Under the pieces are notes generated by a model. That model was not told the origin of the DNA. It worked only from the letters and a program-made list of their open reading frames with translations, and did not search any database. This document shows positions 27,001 to 39,245 of a stretch of DNA of 64,000 nucleotides, piece by piece. Numbering within the stretch: position 1 is the first letter of the stretch; each line of letters starts with the position of its first letter. The translations under genes were made by a program, and so were the position numbers. The DNA is from Cloeon dipterum (lineage: Eukaryota > Arthropoda > Insecta > Ephemeroptera > Baetidae), in contig NC_088789.1 of the NCBI RefSeq assembly GCF_949628265.1, positions 9,106,886 through 9,170,885 of the forward strand. The letters run 5' to 3'.

Positions 27001-28736
27001 CACTGCATTTTGAAACAAATTGTCGCAAGTTGCAATACGCCAGCCGCCGCCGCGATAAGTCGACTACTCAAGCGTACCAATAATACGGACGGCTGGGCCC
27101 ACGTGTTCTCATTACTGGTCCGAGTTAATGAATGGAACGAGCCGCCGCCGCCGCTCGTTGGCGTCGAGGGCGTGGGCGGCGGAAAATGAGTGAAAAATCT
27201 CGGGCCGAGGAGAACGAGAGGAGAGTAATAAAAGCAGCAAAGCGCGTCCGCGCGGCTGCCTCTCCTGCCGTGTTAACCCAGGTCAGGGGAACAATAACAC
27301 TCGCTTTGTGCACCGGTCACAAGAAGGAAAGGGAAAAGAAGGAGTGCAGCTGTAGTCAGCGACCTAACCCACCCCTGGCGACTTGCCACCCTTGGCCGCA
27401 CAACTGGTCCTGCCGGACACGTGCAGAAGAAAAGAATGGCCCTTTCTTTCTTTCTTACTCTCTTTGGACAGCAAAAATAATAATTCCTCTCCTTCGAGAA
27501 CGAACTAACTCGCGCTCCGTGAGACAATGTGGAACAACATCGAGGGCAACCTTGACTGATAACCACTCGCGCGGCTGCAGGATGTGGTCCATTGTTGCAC
27601 GGCCATTGTTGCACCGGCACTCGACTGCGAAAACTTGCGAGCATAATGCGCGCGCTTTTCGCGGTTTCGCTCTTGAAAGGGCTGCAGCTGCGAAAGCACT
27701 TCGCGATTTAATCGTGCCGTTCGAAACTTCTTCCCATCGCTTGTAAAGAGTGAATTTTAAATATGCACGTACTTGCAGCAAACGAGTGCAAAGAAGGGAG
27801 GATGTGGGAATTCGCAGAGTTTGTGAAAAGAAATGCACGCAATTTCGCATCGGAATTCCCCGTTCGAATGGCTCGAATTCACGCCAATCCCCGTGAAAGT
27901 TGGCGTCGAGAAAACGCACGAGGAAAGTGTTTGCAGCGCGGTCCAAGGTTTCATCTCGGAATTCGCTAATAATTATCTCGATACCGCCCATCACTGGACT
28001 AGAGTTTCGAATCTTCCGAAACGCGGCAAAGTGTCGTCCAAAGTGCCGGGTTTTGGCGGCGCCCACCTGTTACACGCTCCACAATGTTTGGAAGCCAGAA
28101 ATTCCGACCCTTTGTTGGCACCTCACAATTTCACTAATTTCAGCCCGAAATTTATTTTACACTATGCTAGTATGACATTCAGTTGCAAAGACCTCAAAAA
28201 ATGTGTAAAGGGCAGGACGAAATAGCATGTTGAGCTCCCCCAGACCGAAATTGTTGTAATTTTTAAGGCCGAAAGTTACGAATTGGTCAAATTCCAGAAG
28301 GGAAAAAGGTGAGTGATGGGGCATTTGTTCAAATTCTAATAATGCGAGAAATTCTAGCAAAATTACGAGCAAATTTTTCAAGTTCCAAGCTATTGTAACC
28401 CGCTTGTTTTAAGCTTCCGAGTTGGAAGTCTTGCAAGTTTCCTTAGCAATTTTTGGAGAGCTTAAAAAGTGTCTTATCCTCTGGCTGTCAGTCGGGTGAT
28501 AATATATTCGGCCCAAGGATGGAACAGACTTTCCCACCTGACTAACACTAACTCTCTCTTTGCTCCTCATTCTGGGCGCGCTCTCACCAGCCGGCACACA
28601 GGCCTACTTCAATCGCTCCTCCCTTTCCAATCTGGATTTGTTTTCAAAAATAAAAATGAACCAAATCGACACCTACCTTGAAGAGCATGTCTCCAAAATC
28701 GTAGTTCGCCGAGGCATTCATCACAGCAGTTGACAT
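18043..28736 (-). CDS. Tis11: Tis11 / ZFP36-family CCCH zinc-finger mRNA-decay protein
   Basis: Two coding exons, 28736-28677 (20 codons, MSTAVMN..DMLFK) and 19008-18043, join in phase 0 (AAG|gtaggt...ttcacag|AAC) to give 341 aa. Two C-x8-C-x5-C-x3-H fingers lie at about residues 145-164 and 183-202. Each is preceded by the family lead-in YKTEL or YKTDL, and they are 18 residues apart. The last residues, RLPVFNQLS, match the CNOT1-binding tail of TTP proteins (RLPIFNR-type). RCHSEP resembles the regulatory serine context seen in vertebrate ZFP36L proteins. Known family role: binding UUAUUUAUU elements in 3' UTRs and recruiting the CCR4-NOT deadenylase, in cytoplasm with nuclear shuttling. The tiny first exon followed by a long intron matches the vertebrate ZFP36L1 layout. 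The first exon rests on homology and splice phase. Confidence 0.95.
19009..28676 (-). other. 9.67 kb intron of Tis11
   Basis: The intron separates the 20-codon first exon from the rest of Tis11. Scattered GC-richer islands (about 20.3-20.9 kb, 22.7-23.0 kb, 27.0-27.7 kb) stand out from the AT-rich background and could be enhancers, but I found no clear exon on either strand. It also holds a short (AGTC)5 repeat at 25681-25700. Confidence 0.7.
25681..25700. repeat. (AGTC)5 tetranucleotide repeat
   Basis: Five tandem AGTC units inside the Tis11 intron. Confidence 0.9.
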
Positions 28737-29092
28737 AATAAATGGAGGAAATTCACACGACGACCAATCGGGTGCGAAAAGCTTCTCTCACCCACTCGTA
28801 GGAAGACAAAGGGTAGTTCCAGGGTGCACTCGAATCTGTCAAACCGCTCGTCAAACTCGACACACCACCACCGTGAAGGTCTATCTGTCGTCGACGTCGG
28901 GAGCTTTGTGGTTGGTGTCGTGCGCCTGCCAACCGGTTAGGTACTGATGATCGTGTTTGCGAGAACTTCAGTCGGTGCTCGGCCGAGCCTTCGCCGCTGT
29001 GCTGCGCCGGAGGGAGAGAGGATCGGAGTGGGGCTGCTCGTTGATGGCCGAGTGTGCCGCCAGAGGGGACTTTAAACAAGGAGACTGACTGA
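28737..29092 (-). promoter_or_regulatory. Probable Tis11 5' UTR and promoter region
   Basis: The 350 bp upstream of the Tis11 start codon are GC-richer than the surroundings. On the minus strand two overlapping arthropod initiator-type TCAGTC motifs (29083-29092) lie at the far edge. I saw no TATA box at the expected distance. The true start site is not established. Confidence 0.3.
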
Positions 29093-30592
29093 TGCGAGAA
29101 CCCCAGCTCTCGACTGATTCAGCTGGTTGTCACAGCTTTCAAAATTATTTGCCGATGGATTCGCCGATTGACGTCTGGGTCTGGATGGCTCATGCAACTG
29201 GCCGCCGGCAATTCTCCCAGACGATGAAATTAAACTGTCTGGTTGCGTATTTTCTCCACAAAATCGCTCCTTACCTACGTCATTAATGGATGTGTGCGCA
29301 ACAATCTTTAATTTGTATATAATATTGCACAATACATGGCAACAATTGAAATTGATGACTTCAGTAAGCAAAAATTTGTTCTAAAATGTGCAATAGATAA
29401 AACAGGATGTTGCCATGCTAAGTAAACATTTAAATTTCTCCCAAAATTTACAGCAGTTGGCAAATTTTCTTGACAGATTTCGATTCATATCATCGACACC
29501 TACCCAACGGGGAATACACTTTCTGGGGAAGCCCTTTTTTGTGTAATAGAATTAAGAGACAGTCCTCGAAATTTGAAAAGCATGCTAACTTTGCAGCCAC
29601 TTTTCTTTAAAAAATATACTACGATACCTAGGTCAATTTTAGCTTCAACTATATCATTAAGTTTATAAGCATTGAAAACACGATACTTCCGGGATTTAGC
29701 TGTATGAATAATACCCTCTATTTAGATTAATGAACTGCAACAAAGATAATTTGATAGTTAATGACGATAAATTGTGGGCTTCGATCATTTTCACTGTAGA
29801 TCATGTCAACCGAATCTTGTTATGTTAAAGATATTTAATTTCTTAAGTTCTCTGAAGTACACAATAACAAAGTTTCTTATTTGGTATTTAAGGTAGTGAA
29901 TTCCTGCAGACCGACATTACAATTTTGTGAAACGTTAAAAAAAGAAAAAATGAGGCATGATTCAAGATGTGCACCATCTAAAGAAATGGTATCTCATTTC
30001 ACGAGAATTAAAATCGTAAAATCGCGCGATAGATGATGAGAAGCATCTACTAATAGAAGGATATATTATTTCGTTGAAACTTTTGACGCCGCTATTACGC
30101 AGAGTTAGACTTAAATTTCATCATTTTAATTTTTGACATCGACTTTTCATAAGTTTGAGGGAGAGGGGGGAATGACTGAGACTTTTGAAAGTGCCAAATA
30201 AGTTGCCACCTAAAATTCTTTTTACTAATTTTTATTTATTTAATTTTTTTAGTTTATCGGTTAATATCGTTGTTACCTACTTTAACAAGTTAATGTGCTT
30301 AAAAACGCGTTTAAATATTATTTGAAACAAATCTCAATCAATGCGAATCTTGCTATTTTGATGGCGCACATATAAAAACCAATATGTATGAATATACGCT
30401 CTAAAAGCCTGTCAAGTTTAGCTCATCTGATACATATTAGCCACTTCTGAAAATGATCAGAGGGCGCTAGTGCTCAGCCAAACTTGGAACGTGCGCCTGA
30501 TTGCTACTGCGCACCGCTGAACACAGAGCTCAAGCAGGTTGCAGACAACTCGCAGAGTGAAAAAACAGATGCGTAATTCAAAATCATATATA
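29093..30592. other. Intergenic region between Tis11 and the annexin cluster
   Basis: AT-rich sequence with no supportable gene. It separates the Tis11 promoter side from the 3' end of the first annexin. Confidence 0.6.
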
Positions 30593-30598
30593 TTTATT
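30593..30598 (-). terminator. Polyadenylation signal of the AnxB9-like gene
   Basis: AATAAA on the minus strand about 100 nt after the stop codon. Confidence 0.6.
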
Positions 30599-30699
30599 TA
30601 TAGTTCTGATTTCTTGCAACACTGTCAAGATTGTGAAATGTAATCAAGTACATAAAATAAATTGCAAAGATCAAAGGAGGAAACATAAAGTCGGCTAGA

Positions 30700-33284
30700 T
30701 TAGTCAATCAAAGCAATGAGCATCCTCTTAAAGTCGCCGGAGCAGTCATCCTGGAATTTATTCCGATATTACACTTAAAAGTGAAATGAAAAAGAAAATT
30801 ATTACCTCGATGGCCTTGATCAGCGGCTTTTCGTACTTCTTAGCGTACGCTTCCTTGATGTTGCCCATGTCGAACTCCGACCTGGTGACGACGGTGCGGA
30901 TCAGGGCGCGGTTGTTGGTGCCGACACCCTCCATAGCCTTGTGCAGTTGCCAGGCGAAGTAATCGCTCGTGTCCTCATAGCAGCGCACCATGGTCACAAG
31001 GGCCTTTTCGGTGTCACCTTTGAACTCCTTCTCAATGACCTAAAAATATGATTTTTATTTGAATAAACTAATTCAAATTTAAGAAGATAATTGAAATTAA
31101 AATAAAATAAAAATTAGATCAAGTTTAATCTTTGATTAATATGAATAGATCACCTTGTAGAAAGGAGTGTCATATTTATTCTTGTACTCCCTGAAGAGAA
31201 CCTGGAGATGAGCGAAGCTGCGCTTGGTCAGGATTTCGATGAAGACTTCCTCGTTGGTTCCGACCACGTTCTCTCCAGCGGCGTAAAGAGCTTCAACGTC
31301 TGTGACCACCTTTTCGATGTCGACCACAACGCTCTCGTCCCTCTCAGCGTCCAACAGCGCCAGCAGTAGCTTCTCAAAGTAAAGCTCAGTGTCGCGCTTG
31401 ATGTCAAACTCTAGATCTCTGCCGAACACTTGGTAAAAAATATTAAAAATTAATTTTTTAAATTTAAGATGGGTGCAATTGAACTAAAAAATTTATTTTA
31501 CTGTTTTTGTAAGTCTTCTTAATAAGTTTGAGCCAATCGTTGTTGAGAGTGCAGAGAATTTCAATGAGAGCGTCTTCCCTTGTGCCAAGACCATCCATGG
31601 CATCGTGCAGCTCCTGAGCGAAGTAGCGGTCGAGGGACATCATGCAACCCAAAGTTACATCCTCAAAGCTACCTCCCAATTCCTTCTTCAATTCATCAAC
31701 GAGTTTCTGGCCAAATATGAATAATCGAATTACTTTTTGGTCTATATGTTATTCTAAAACTCTATTTTATAAACCATTTTGTAATGCCACAAATAAGAAA
31801 ATATAAAAATACGCATTGAATTGATTCATTTAGAACTTGCCCAAGTTCAATCATAAGCCAGATTTTCCCCTTTAGAGACAACAATATTATTTGTTTTAAA
31901 TTAAAAAAAATTAATGATTTTTATTGGGTCAATTCAACTCTATAAACATCGTAAATTTTCAAATAAGAAATTGATACAAAATAGTGAATAGCGAATGAAA
32001 TCTACAAGGTATATGATATGTAAGGAAATTGTAAGAAAATATGAAGTGCGTTCTCAACAGTTAATCATGCAGACGAACTAATATTAAACAAAGACAAGTA
32101 TTTATTGAGGAAAGTGATTTTGCAATGTGCTTCGCCCTCGCCCTTAGATGTTTTGTTAGCAGTGGATTTCCTTTGAGTGCATATATTGCAATTACTCATC
32201 CCGATGACGAATACGCAGAAATTACCTTTCCAAACAGAGATTCAAAACGATCCGCGATAAGCAGGCGCTGGCCATTGGTACGGTTGGCCAAGATGGTGAT
32301 AATAGCTTCCTCGTTGGTGCCAAGCCCTTTCATCGCCTCGTGAAGGGCGTTAGCGTCGGCGTCCAGTTCAGCCTGCCCAAAAGGCACTTTGGGCTTGACT
32401 GTAGGCTTTAGCTATAATATTGAACAAACAAGTATCGGAGCTAATCAGAGATCAAACATTTATTTTTCTATTCGATCTTAAAATTTTTTATCTTTTTGGA
32501 GTAATCCTCAAAAGCAATAAATTTTGGCTTAAGGTATGTAGTACTCTTTCATGCTTACCCGCCAAGTTTAGCGTTTCTTGATTGGCAAAAATCGCAAAAA
32601 CATAAATCCTTTAAACGATCACCACAACCAAGTTTGCTATTTTCCTTATTTTCAATTGAATTATATTTATTATTAAATATGGAGACATTAAAAGCTGATA
32701 TTACATCAGTATGCTAACACATTCTGCCCTGTTAAAGTCGTGAAGCATAAATGTGTCGCAAAAGATAGCTTAATATACAAAAAGTGTTAAAAGAAAGAAA
32801 TTATAGATATCTGTGAGCGAAATAGTTTACTTTAGAAACTTAAAACATAAATTACGCTACGACTGAAAAATTAAAAATCATGTATGGGGCAATTTAGTTA
32901 ATAATTGATTTCAGAATGGCTTTCTCCCATAGGTAAATTAATAGATGGAAGGCTAATTAGTTTTAAAACTATCAAAATAAAATAATATCACACGCTTTTG
33001 TACCACTCAGCAGCTGTTCCGGCCCCGCAGGCCTCATCAGCAGTTAAGTTAAGTTATATTTATTTGTTTATATATATATATATACAATTTAATTTACCTC
33101 CAAAACAAGATTCATTTAAGATGATTCATTTTTTTAAATTTGATTGTAAACGTCTTAAATGGTAATTGCTGCAGTTAAAAAGTTCACGGAAATTTAAACT
33201 ATTCATATGAAAATCTAACTAATCTTCAGAAATGGTGAAAATGTAGTACAAATCTACCTGGAACTGACTTCCAATGGAGCTCAT
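30700..33284 (-). CDS. AnxB9: Annexin, AnxB9-like, short N-terminus
   Basis: Six coding exons: 33284-33258, 32411-32226, 31706-31502, 31428-31154, 31039-30806 and 30750-30700, giving 325 aa; all junctions have GT..AG ends and agreeing phases. Four annexin repeats each keep the calcium-loop signature: KGLGTNE, DGLGTRE, the repeat-3 variant ENVVGTNE, and EGVGTNN. The usual C-terminal CSGDFKRML follows. The N-terminus before repeat 1 is about 30 residues, starting MSSIGSQFQ. Family role: calcium-dependent binding to acidic phospholipids at membranes, in trafficking and the membrane cytoskeleton. Compared with its neighbour, the intron after repeat 3 is shifted: exon lengths 275+234 here against 153+356 there, with the same sum of 509 bp. 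The Drosophila-style symbol is by length and form only; exact orthology needs a tree. Confidence 0.93.
32923..33110. repeat. Dispersed element B, copy 1 (AnxB9 intron 1)
   Basis: Sequence with ATGGAAGGCTAA, AATATCACACGCTTT and CAGCTGTTCCGG blocks matches 36585-36800 in order and spacing. It also shares the later TTTACCTCCAAAA block, after an AT-rich insertion here. Both copies lie in introns of annexin genes. Confidence 0.7.
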
Positions 33285-33524
33285 GTTGGTGTGATTGTCT
33301 GGTAAAGTCGACGGACTGGACTGGACTGGCGAAGGCGCGTCTTCGGGTCGTGCCTTAAGAGCGTCTTTTGCAGGAAACATTAGAGATGAAACTGATAATA
33401 GAGAAATGCGTCAAACTTTATCAGTTCCAGGTAACTGAGTTATATGAGGACGCGCCCAAAATATTTGAAGACTAACTATAAAAATTGTTTAAGTAAATTT
33501 ATTGCTATCTTAATCCTTTCAAAA

Positions 33525-33527
<3 letters not shown>

Positions 33528-33572
<45 letters not shown>
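33528..33572. repeat. (AT)n microsatellite
   Basis: About 45 bp of alternating AT. Confidence 0.95.
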
Positions 33573-33577
<5 letters not shown>

Positions 33578-33667
33578 TATAATTTTTTATTGAAAATACT
33601 ATGAAATTTAAAACTTTAAAATTGAAAAGAATGATCCCGCAAAAATTTAGGAAAGTTTGAATTCAAA

Positions 33668-33943
33668 CCAGCCCGCTGGCTCGCATTCTCAGGAGTGTCA
33701 GTTCGGGGATACCCAGTGTCAGAGATGGTAAATATTGGCAAAAGGTGGTTAATTATGCGACTTTTGAAACGCTCAGATAGCTCAACGGGCTGGAACGCGC
33801 ACCGACACCAACTCGCCACTTTGTTATGGTTTTCGCACCTTTCCAGCGGCTTTAGGGACAAATATCTGGCATTTCAATCAAAGACCTTGGTGCGGGGAGG
33901 TTAATAGATGGCCACAATGGGCCCAAGCTCCTCAGCAGCCACA
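33668..33943 (+). repeat. Dispersed element A, copy 1
   Basis: Starts ACCAGCCCGCTGGCTCGCAT and aligns along its length with copies at 38914 and 45671. Shared blocks include GCTCAACGGGCTGG, CTTTCCAGCGGCTTTA and GGCATTTCAATCAAAGACC. Inside it, CCAGCCCG at the start and CGGGCTGG about 125 bp later are inverted. Confidence 0.85.
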
Positions 33944-34332
33944 TAAAAAACTTGTTTAAAAATTCAAAAGCCAAAAGAATATTACTTGGGTTCAAATAGA
34001 GTCCAGGTTCAAAGGGTTCAAATAAATATATCACACATTTTGTTAAACACCAAAATAATTTTTATTAGCACCGAATAATTTATTTAAAACTTGCCAGATT
34101 AGATGCTGGCAATTTACATTCTCAGTAATCACGTTAGAGGTTTTTTTAAATTGTGCTAGATAATGATCCGAAATATAGTTCAAAAGTTTCGATATTATCC
34201 TCTAAGAGCACTCAGTGCGATAATACACGTGCAATCTAATACATATATTTGGATCGGAAAAGTTAATTTAATGGAAGAGTTAAACTCTTTGAATTTCTTG
34301 GTTTCAAAGCTCAGGCCAAACATTAATTTATA

Positions 34333-34338
34333 TTTATT
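34333..34338 (-). terminator. Polyadenylation signal of the AnxB11-like gene
   Basis: AATAAA on the minus strand about 80 nt after the stop codon. Confidence 0.6.
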
Positions 34339-34417
34339 TTGAAAATGTCATCCAGCGCTACAACGCAGGAACAAATATGATTGGAAGGATTTAGGATTAT
34401 AATATTTATGTCGCATT

Positions 34418-37400
34418 TTACATAGGGGTGACCATTGCAACCAGCATCCTCTTGTAATCACCAGAGCAGTCACTCTGAAAAACGAAAATTTGACAAGACA
34501 TTTTATTGGTTAACATTAAAATATCCTCTTTTAGACTCGACAAAAATGTAACAAAACTCACATTAATGAAGCTCTCCAGGCTCTTGCCGTACTTCTGCTG
34601 GAAAGCCACCTTGATGTCTCCCAGGTCGCACTCAGATCTGCTGACGATGATCCTGATCAGAGCCTTATCCTTGGTGCCTGCACCAGACATGCTGTCGTGC
34701 AGACGCTCAGCAAAGTACAAAGAGCAGTCAGTCATGCACTTGACGATGGCGAGCAGGCCAGTTTCAACTGAACCAGAGAACTCGCTCAAGACGACCTTTT
34801 CAAAGGGTTTGCCATGGCTCTGTTGGTACTGTTTGAACACCTCCCTCAAGTGGGGCAGGCTGCGTGACACAAGGATAGCGTTGAAAGTGGCCTCATCAGT
34901 TCCAATTTTGTTTTGTCCTGAAAATAATTTTATTTATTTTTAAATTTCAGCACAGACTGAATGGGCAGGGTTTGGGATAAAAACTGCACACTTGACAAAG
35001 ATTTAAAGCGTTTGCCAGTTTTCTTTTTAACGTTTTCGGATGATCAAATAAAATTAATTTATTCATATATGAGCTATTTTCCTGCCAACTTTGTACATTA
35101 AACATTACTTATTTACATTACACACTTCATCTAAAAATCCTAAAATTATGGAAGGAACACGAACCATGGTTTTAGTTTCAAAATAAAATAACATTGGATA
35201 ATCTGTTGCTTTTCTAGACGCAAAAACCAGATCTACATGCTTATGTGTGAATGTGCATGATATATCGAGCAAAAGTAGCCCTCTAAGATTGGAAAACTTA
35301 ATATTTGATGGATTTACGGATATTCCAAACATCACGTAAAAATTTAAAATTACATACCAGCTTGGAAAAGAGCCTGTACATCCGCTGCCACCTGCCCTGG
35401 GTTGACTGTGGGGTTTTCATCCCTCATCCCTTGGCAAAGGGAAATCAGCAGACGCTCAAAGTAACCAGATGTGTCGCCCTTAATGTCAGACTCCAAGGAC
35501 TTCTTGTACTCTATAAAGAGCATATTGTTTAGAATTTCAGTACAAAAAAAAAAATTAAATATAGTGCTCACTTGTCTGATAAGCGTTTTTGATGGCATGG
35601 ATCCAGGCATTGTTAAGGGAGCACAGTACTTCAATCAAAGTAGTTTCATTGGTGCCAAGACCAGAAATTGCGTCGTGCAGCTCTTTGGCGAAGAACTGGT
35701 CAAGAGGGGTCATACAGGCCACAACCACATCCTCAAAATTACCACTCAATTCACCTTTCAGATCCTTCAGGAGGTCCTATATAATCATGCCAACCGTGTT
35801 AATGTTGTTATTTCACCTGCGGATCATAACAAATATGTTACCTTTCCATACAAAGCAGTGTATTTGCGTGAAATCTGTAGGCGCTGTGCGTTAGAGCGGT
35901 TCGACAGAATTGCGATGATGGCCTTTTCGTCAGTGCCAAGACCCTTCATTGCTTTGCGCAGTGCGGCTGCGTCTGCCTCCTCCTCAGCAGGGCCATAAGG
36001 CTGCTTTGGACGGATGGTTGGAGTGAACTGCAACACGCAATAGTCAACCTTTCATGCAATCAACTCCGCAATAAACATTTCAAATTTCAAAATTTGCACA
36101 AGCCACAAAAAAGAGATGCAAAGTCAGTCATGGTCGACGAAAAGGTTATTTTAATTAAAGTGTCATAATACTCGCATATTATCCTGCGTGCAACACAATA
36201 TTAATATTGATTTTTTTTAACAGATAACGTGTTACACGCCCATAAGGGTTGTGAGGATTGTGAGGCAGCAAGAGAGATAAGATATCGTTAGCAAATGGCC
36301 AGGCCAATGGCAAACTTTAATCTCACTCTTGGGAGTCCGCTGAATAATCTAATGAAACTGTAAAAAACGCCTTTGACGCTTTTCGTTCATGATCAAAATC
36401 GTTTATCAAAAAGTAGATAATCATATAACACAAATTAACTTGCGTCATTTTTACCAATAAGCATTTAGTTTAATAGTTTTCCTTAAATGAATTAAAAATT
36501 GCTGCCACACACTTGTGGTGTAAAAATTTAAATATAAATTTTTAGATATTATTAATTTGAAAAAACTTGTAAGGTGAATTTCATTCAACTGATTTTACAA
36601 TGTCTACTCCCACAAGTAAATATCAAGTATGGAAGGCTAAAAATTAGAAAAATAGTAATATCACATGCTTTCGTAACGTACAGCGGCTGTTTCGGCCCGC
36701 AGTACTTTACCTCCAAAAAACATGGTGTTATTTTACAATTTTTCGACTTAGTAGCCTTATACATGCCTGATTTTAGCATGTGGGAGAAGCCATTTTAAAT
36801 TCAGTAGAACAAACTTGTTCTGGTTTGAGATAATAATAAAAGCAACAAACACGAAAACTGCAATATGTTTTTTGGCAAGCGATACAAAAAATTATCAACC
36901 CTTGCAAACCAAGCTTTCTTCGACCTTGTTAGGAATCGCAAGGGCTGAGATACTTTACCTTCTTCAGGCTAGTAGTGGTAGTGGCAGTGGCACCACCCCC
37001 GTAAGCATGCTGTTGACCTGTCTGGGTGCTACCAGGATATGAAGAATGCGAGGGAGGAGGTGCGGAAGTGGGAGGTGGTGCGTACTCTTGGACAGGAGCA
37101 TAGGTCTGAGTGGCAGGTGGGTATCCCGCAGGAGGATAGCCAGCGGGAGGGTACCCTGCGGGAGGGTATCCTGCAGGAAGGTATCCTGTTGGAGGGTAAC
37201 CTGCAGGAGGGTAACCTGCAGGAGGATAGCCTGCGGGAGGGTAGCCGCCCGCCGCAGGAGGATAAGGTCCCACATTCTGAGCGGGGTACATAGGGTTGAA
37301 GCCCACCTGGGGCGGTCCTCCAGGGTAGCCGCCCTGAGTGGGGTAGGGTGGCATCTGGTTAGGGTTTGGGTAAGACTGCTAGTGGTAGGATAGAGAAGAA

Positions 37401-37772
37401 GGAAAATAACCATTAATACAAAGAAATAATATTATTTTAAAATTATTATCAACAGTTAGTTGAAACTTAAAAGATAAAAAAGCAAAAAACGATTGGCGTA
37501 CTTAAAAAAATGGTTGCAAGTGTTGCAACCCTCCAAAACCCATGACACTCATAACATATATATGGACTGTTCAATCAAAAACACAAGTTACTAATATTTA
37601 AGTATAGAACAGTGAACAGTTGATAACTATTAAAAAATGGTTTTACTATTCCAATTTGACAAGCCTAAAATCACGTATAAATTGAATTATATAACGCCTA
37701 TAGTATAAAATAGATATAAAAAGCAAATGATAAACAGTTAAATACCTGTGGTGGGTATCCTGGGTACGACAT
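34418..37772 (-). CDS. AnxB11: Annexin, AnxB11 / A7 / A11-like, with GYPPA-repeat N-terminus
   Basis: Seven coding exons: 37772-37746, 37378-36959, 36027-35842, 35776-35572, 35510-35358, 34917-34562 and 34474-34418, giving 467 aa with consistent phases. The first 149 residues are rich in Pro, Gly and Tyr, with about nine tandem GYPPA-type pentads. This low-complexity tail is typical of annexins A7/A11 and fly AnxB11, where such regions bind ALG-2-type proteins or drive assembly. The core has four repeats with intact calcium loops ([29 protein letters not shown]) and ends [16 protein letters not shown]. The exon carrying the start of repeat 1 is 186 bp, as in the neighbouring annexin, and the next is 205 bp in both: clear signs of tandem duplication. 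An acceptor-like site just upstream of the start codon suggests an untranslated first exon farther upstream. Confidence 0.94.
36585..36800. repeat. Dispersed element B, copy 2 (AnxB11 intron 2)
   Basis: Matches the element at 32923-33110. The ends are imperfect inverted repeats: CTGATTTTAC..TCTACTCCCAC at the left, and the complement of GTGGGAGAAGCCATTTTAAA at the right. This points to a MITE-like origin. Confidence 0.65.
37130..37255 (-). repeat. 15-bp coding minisatellite (GYPPA pentads)
   Basis: Roughly nine tandem 15-bp units within AnxB11 exon 2, each encoding GYPPA or a one-residue variant ([10 protein letters not shown]). Unit number is likely to vary between individuals. Confidence 0.85.
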
Positions 37773-38913
37773 TCTTGGTTCGTGCTGGGCTCTGATCAGA
37801 AGTGACTAAGACGTATAACAGTCAGCCCTAAAATAAATATATATGAGATAGCAGTAATCATGAAGAGCGCATCAGAACAACATTCGTTAGAGTGGGGGTA
37901 TACCCACACATTCATGTTATCGTCATACTATTATTAAGTTTTACGTCATTGGAGTGACGTGCGAGAAACTCTCACAGGGCCTGAGCCCAGGTGGCCCTGC
38001 AGGTTGTGAGTCACATTATCACATGAGAAATTTAAAAGCTTAGTTGTCCCTGTTTCTAGGTCGCTTATTCACGTTTTAAGTGGTTCCAGAATGCTTCTTA
38101 AATGTGGAAAATAATTAGCGCACTGTATATTTATAAATTAAAAAATTGAAACTTACGATTTTGTTTCAGGTTGAAACATGCAAAAATATTGCTACTTATA
38201 CAGTACGTGTTTCACTTGCAGTTTTAAGATCAATCAAACGACTTAATCTTTATTGCTCCATATATATAGGACATTACAATGTATTTATAGTCTCTTGTCG
38301 TTATTAACATTTTTGATTTGATCATTGTTTATAACTTAACCTGTTTAATTGTTCGTGTATTAATTTTACGTTTGGCTTACAACATAACAATGTACAATAT
38401 TATGTTACTTTCTTTACAAGCAACTTATATTTCCAATGCTTTTACTTGTCTGCGGAGTTGATGAGTATTGCACAGCTTTATGAGTGAAATATTCAGCACA
38501 TTTACTGAGCCACGTGTTAAGCGTGTAAACGAACGAATGTTTATCTGAGCTTATTTTATAAAGGCATGCTGTTTCAAGAGCACTTCATTGCGTGTGCTAT
38601 ATCAACATCAGGCCTAGCCATTCTCTAATGATGGTGCGTGCTCTACTATATTAAAGAGGACGAGCAACGTTGAGCAAAATTTTCAAACTAGCAATATAAA
38701 AGGAACAGGAATTTCAAGCAAACTAATTTTTAAAGCGATGTTTTTATGACTTTTCAGAGGGAAAAAAATCTGAAGCTTCAAAATAGGTTCGTTTTGGTGT
38801 TTGTATAAACCACATCCACCCGGCACAAAGATAACAAATTTTCTCTGTTTTAAATGCAATTTTTCTTCAATTGTTTAATTAATGCTACAGCAGTGTAGAT
38901 TAAAACTATAATT

Positions 38914-39245
38914 ACCAGCCCGTTGGCTCGCATTGTTAAGGGCATTCTCAGAAGTGTTAAAGCAATGGGAGATATTTAAGCATTTCTGGGCTCAATTATA
39001 CTGGCTGCCCAATGCTAGAGTGGCAAAAAGTGGTTCGCTAAATAGCACGAAATGCTCAAAAAGCTCAACGGGCTGGGGGGCGCACCAACGCTGACTTGCC
39101 ACATACTGGTAATCGCACCATTCCAGCGGCTTTACATAAAAAGTCTGGCGTTTCAATAAAAAGACCCCCTTTGCGGTGAGGCGAAAAGATGGCTAAATTG
39201 GACCCAATCTCCTCTGCGACCATTTGGGCCCCATGTTATCCAGCC
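38914..39245 (+). repeat. Dispersed element A, copy 2
   Basis: Starts ACCAGCCCGTTGGCTCGCAT; contains AAGCTCAACGGGCTGGGG and CATTCCAGCGGCTTTACA, and ends near GCCCCATGTTATCC. It aligns with copies 1 and 3 in the same orientation. Confidence 0.88.

Larger units (their letters stand above)
33285..34332. other. Intergenic: AnxB9 promoter side, AT repeat, dispersed repeat
   Basis: The first 80 bp upstream of the AnxB9 start codon are GC-richer (33300-33360) and probably hold its 5' UTR or promoter. The rest contains an AT microsatellite and copy 1 of dispersed element A. Confidence 0.5.

Noticed and set aside
27455-28066. 203-codon frame and overlapping opposite-strand frames in the Tis11 intron
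   Set aside because: Open on both strands with no codon bias or motif; probably a GC-rich regulatory island.
30700-37772. AnxB9 and AnxB11 as alternative 3' ends of one gene sharing the GYPPA exon
   Set aside because: Gene 1 has its own 9-codon first exon (33284-33258) with correct donor phase and its own upstream GC-richer region, so two genes are simpler.
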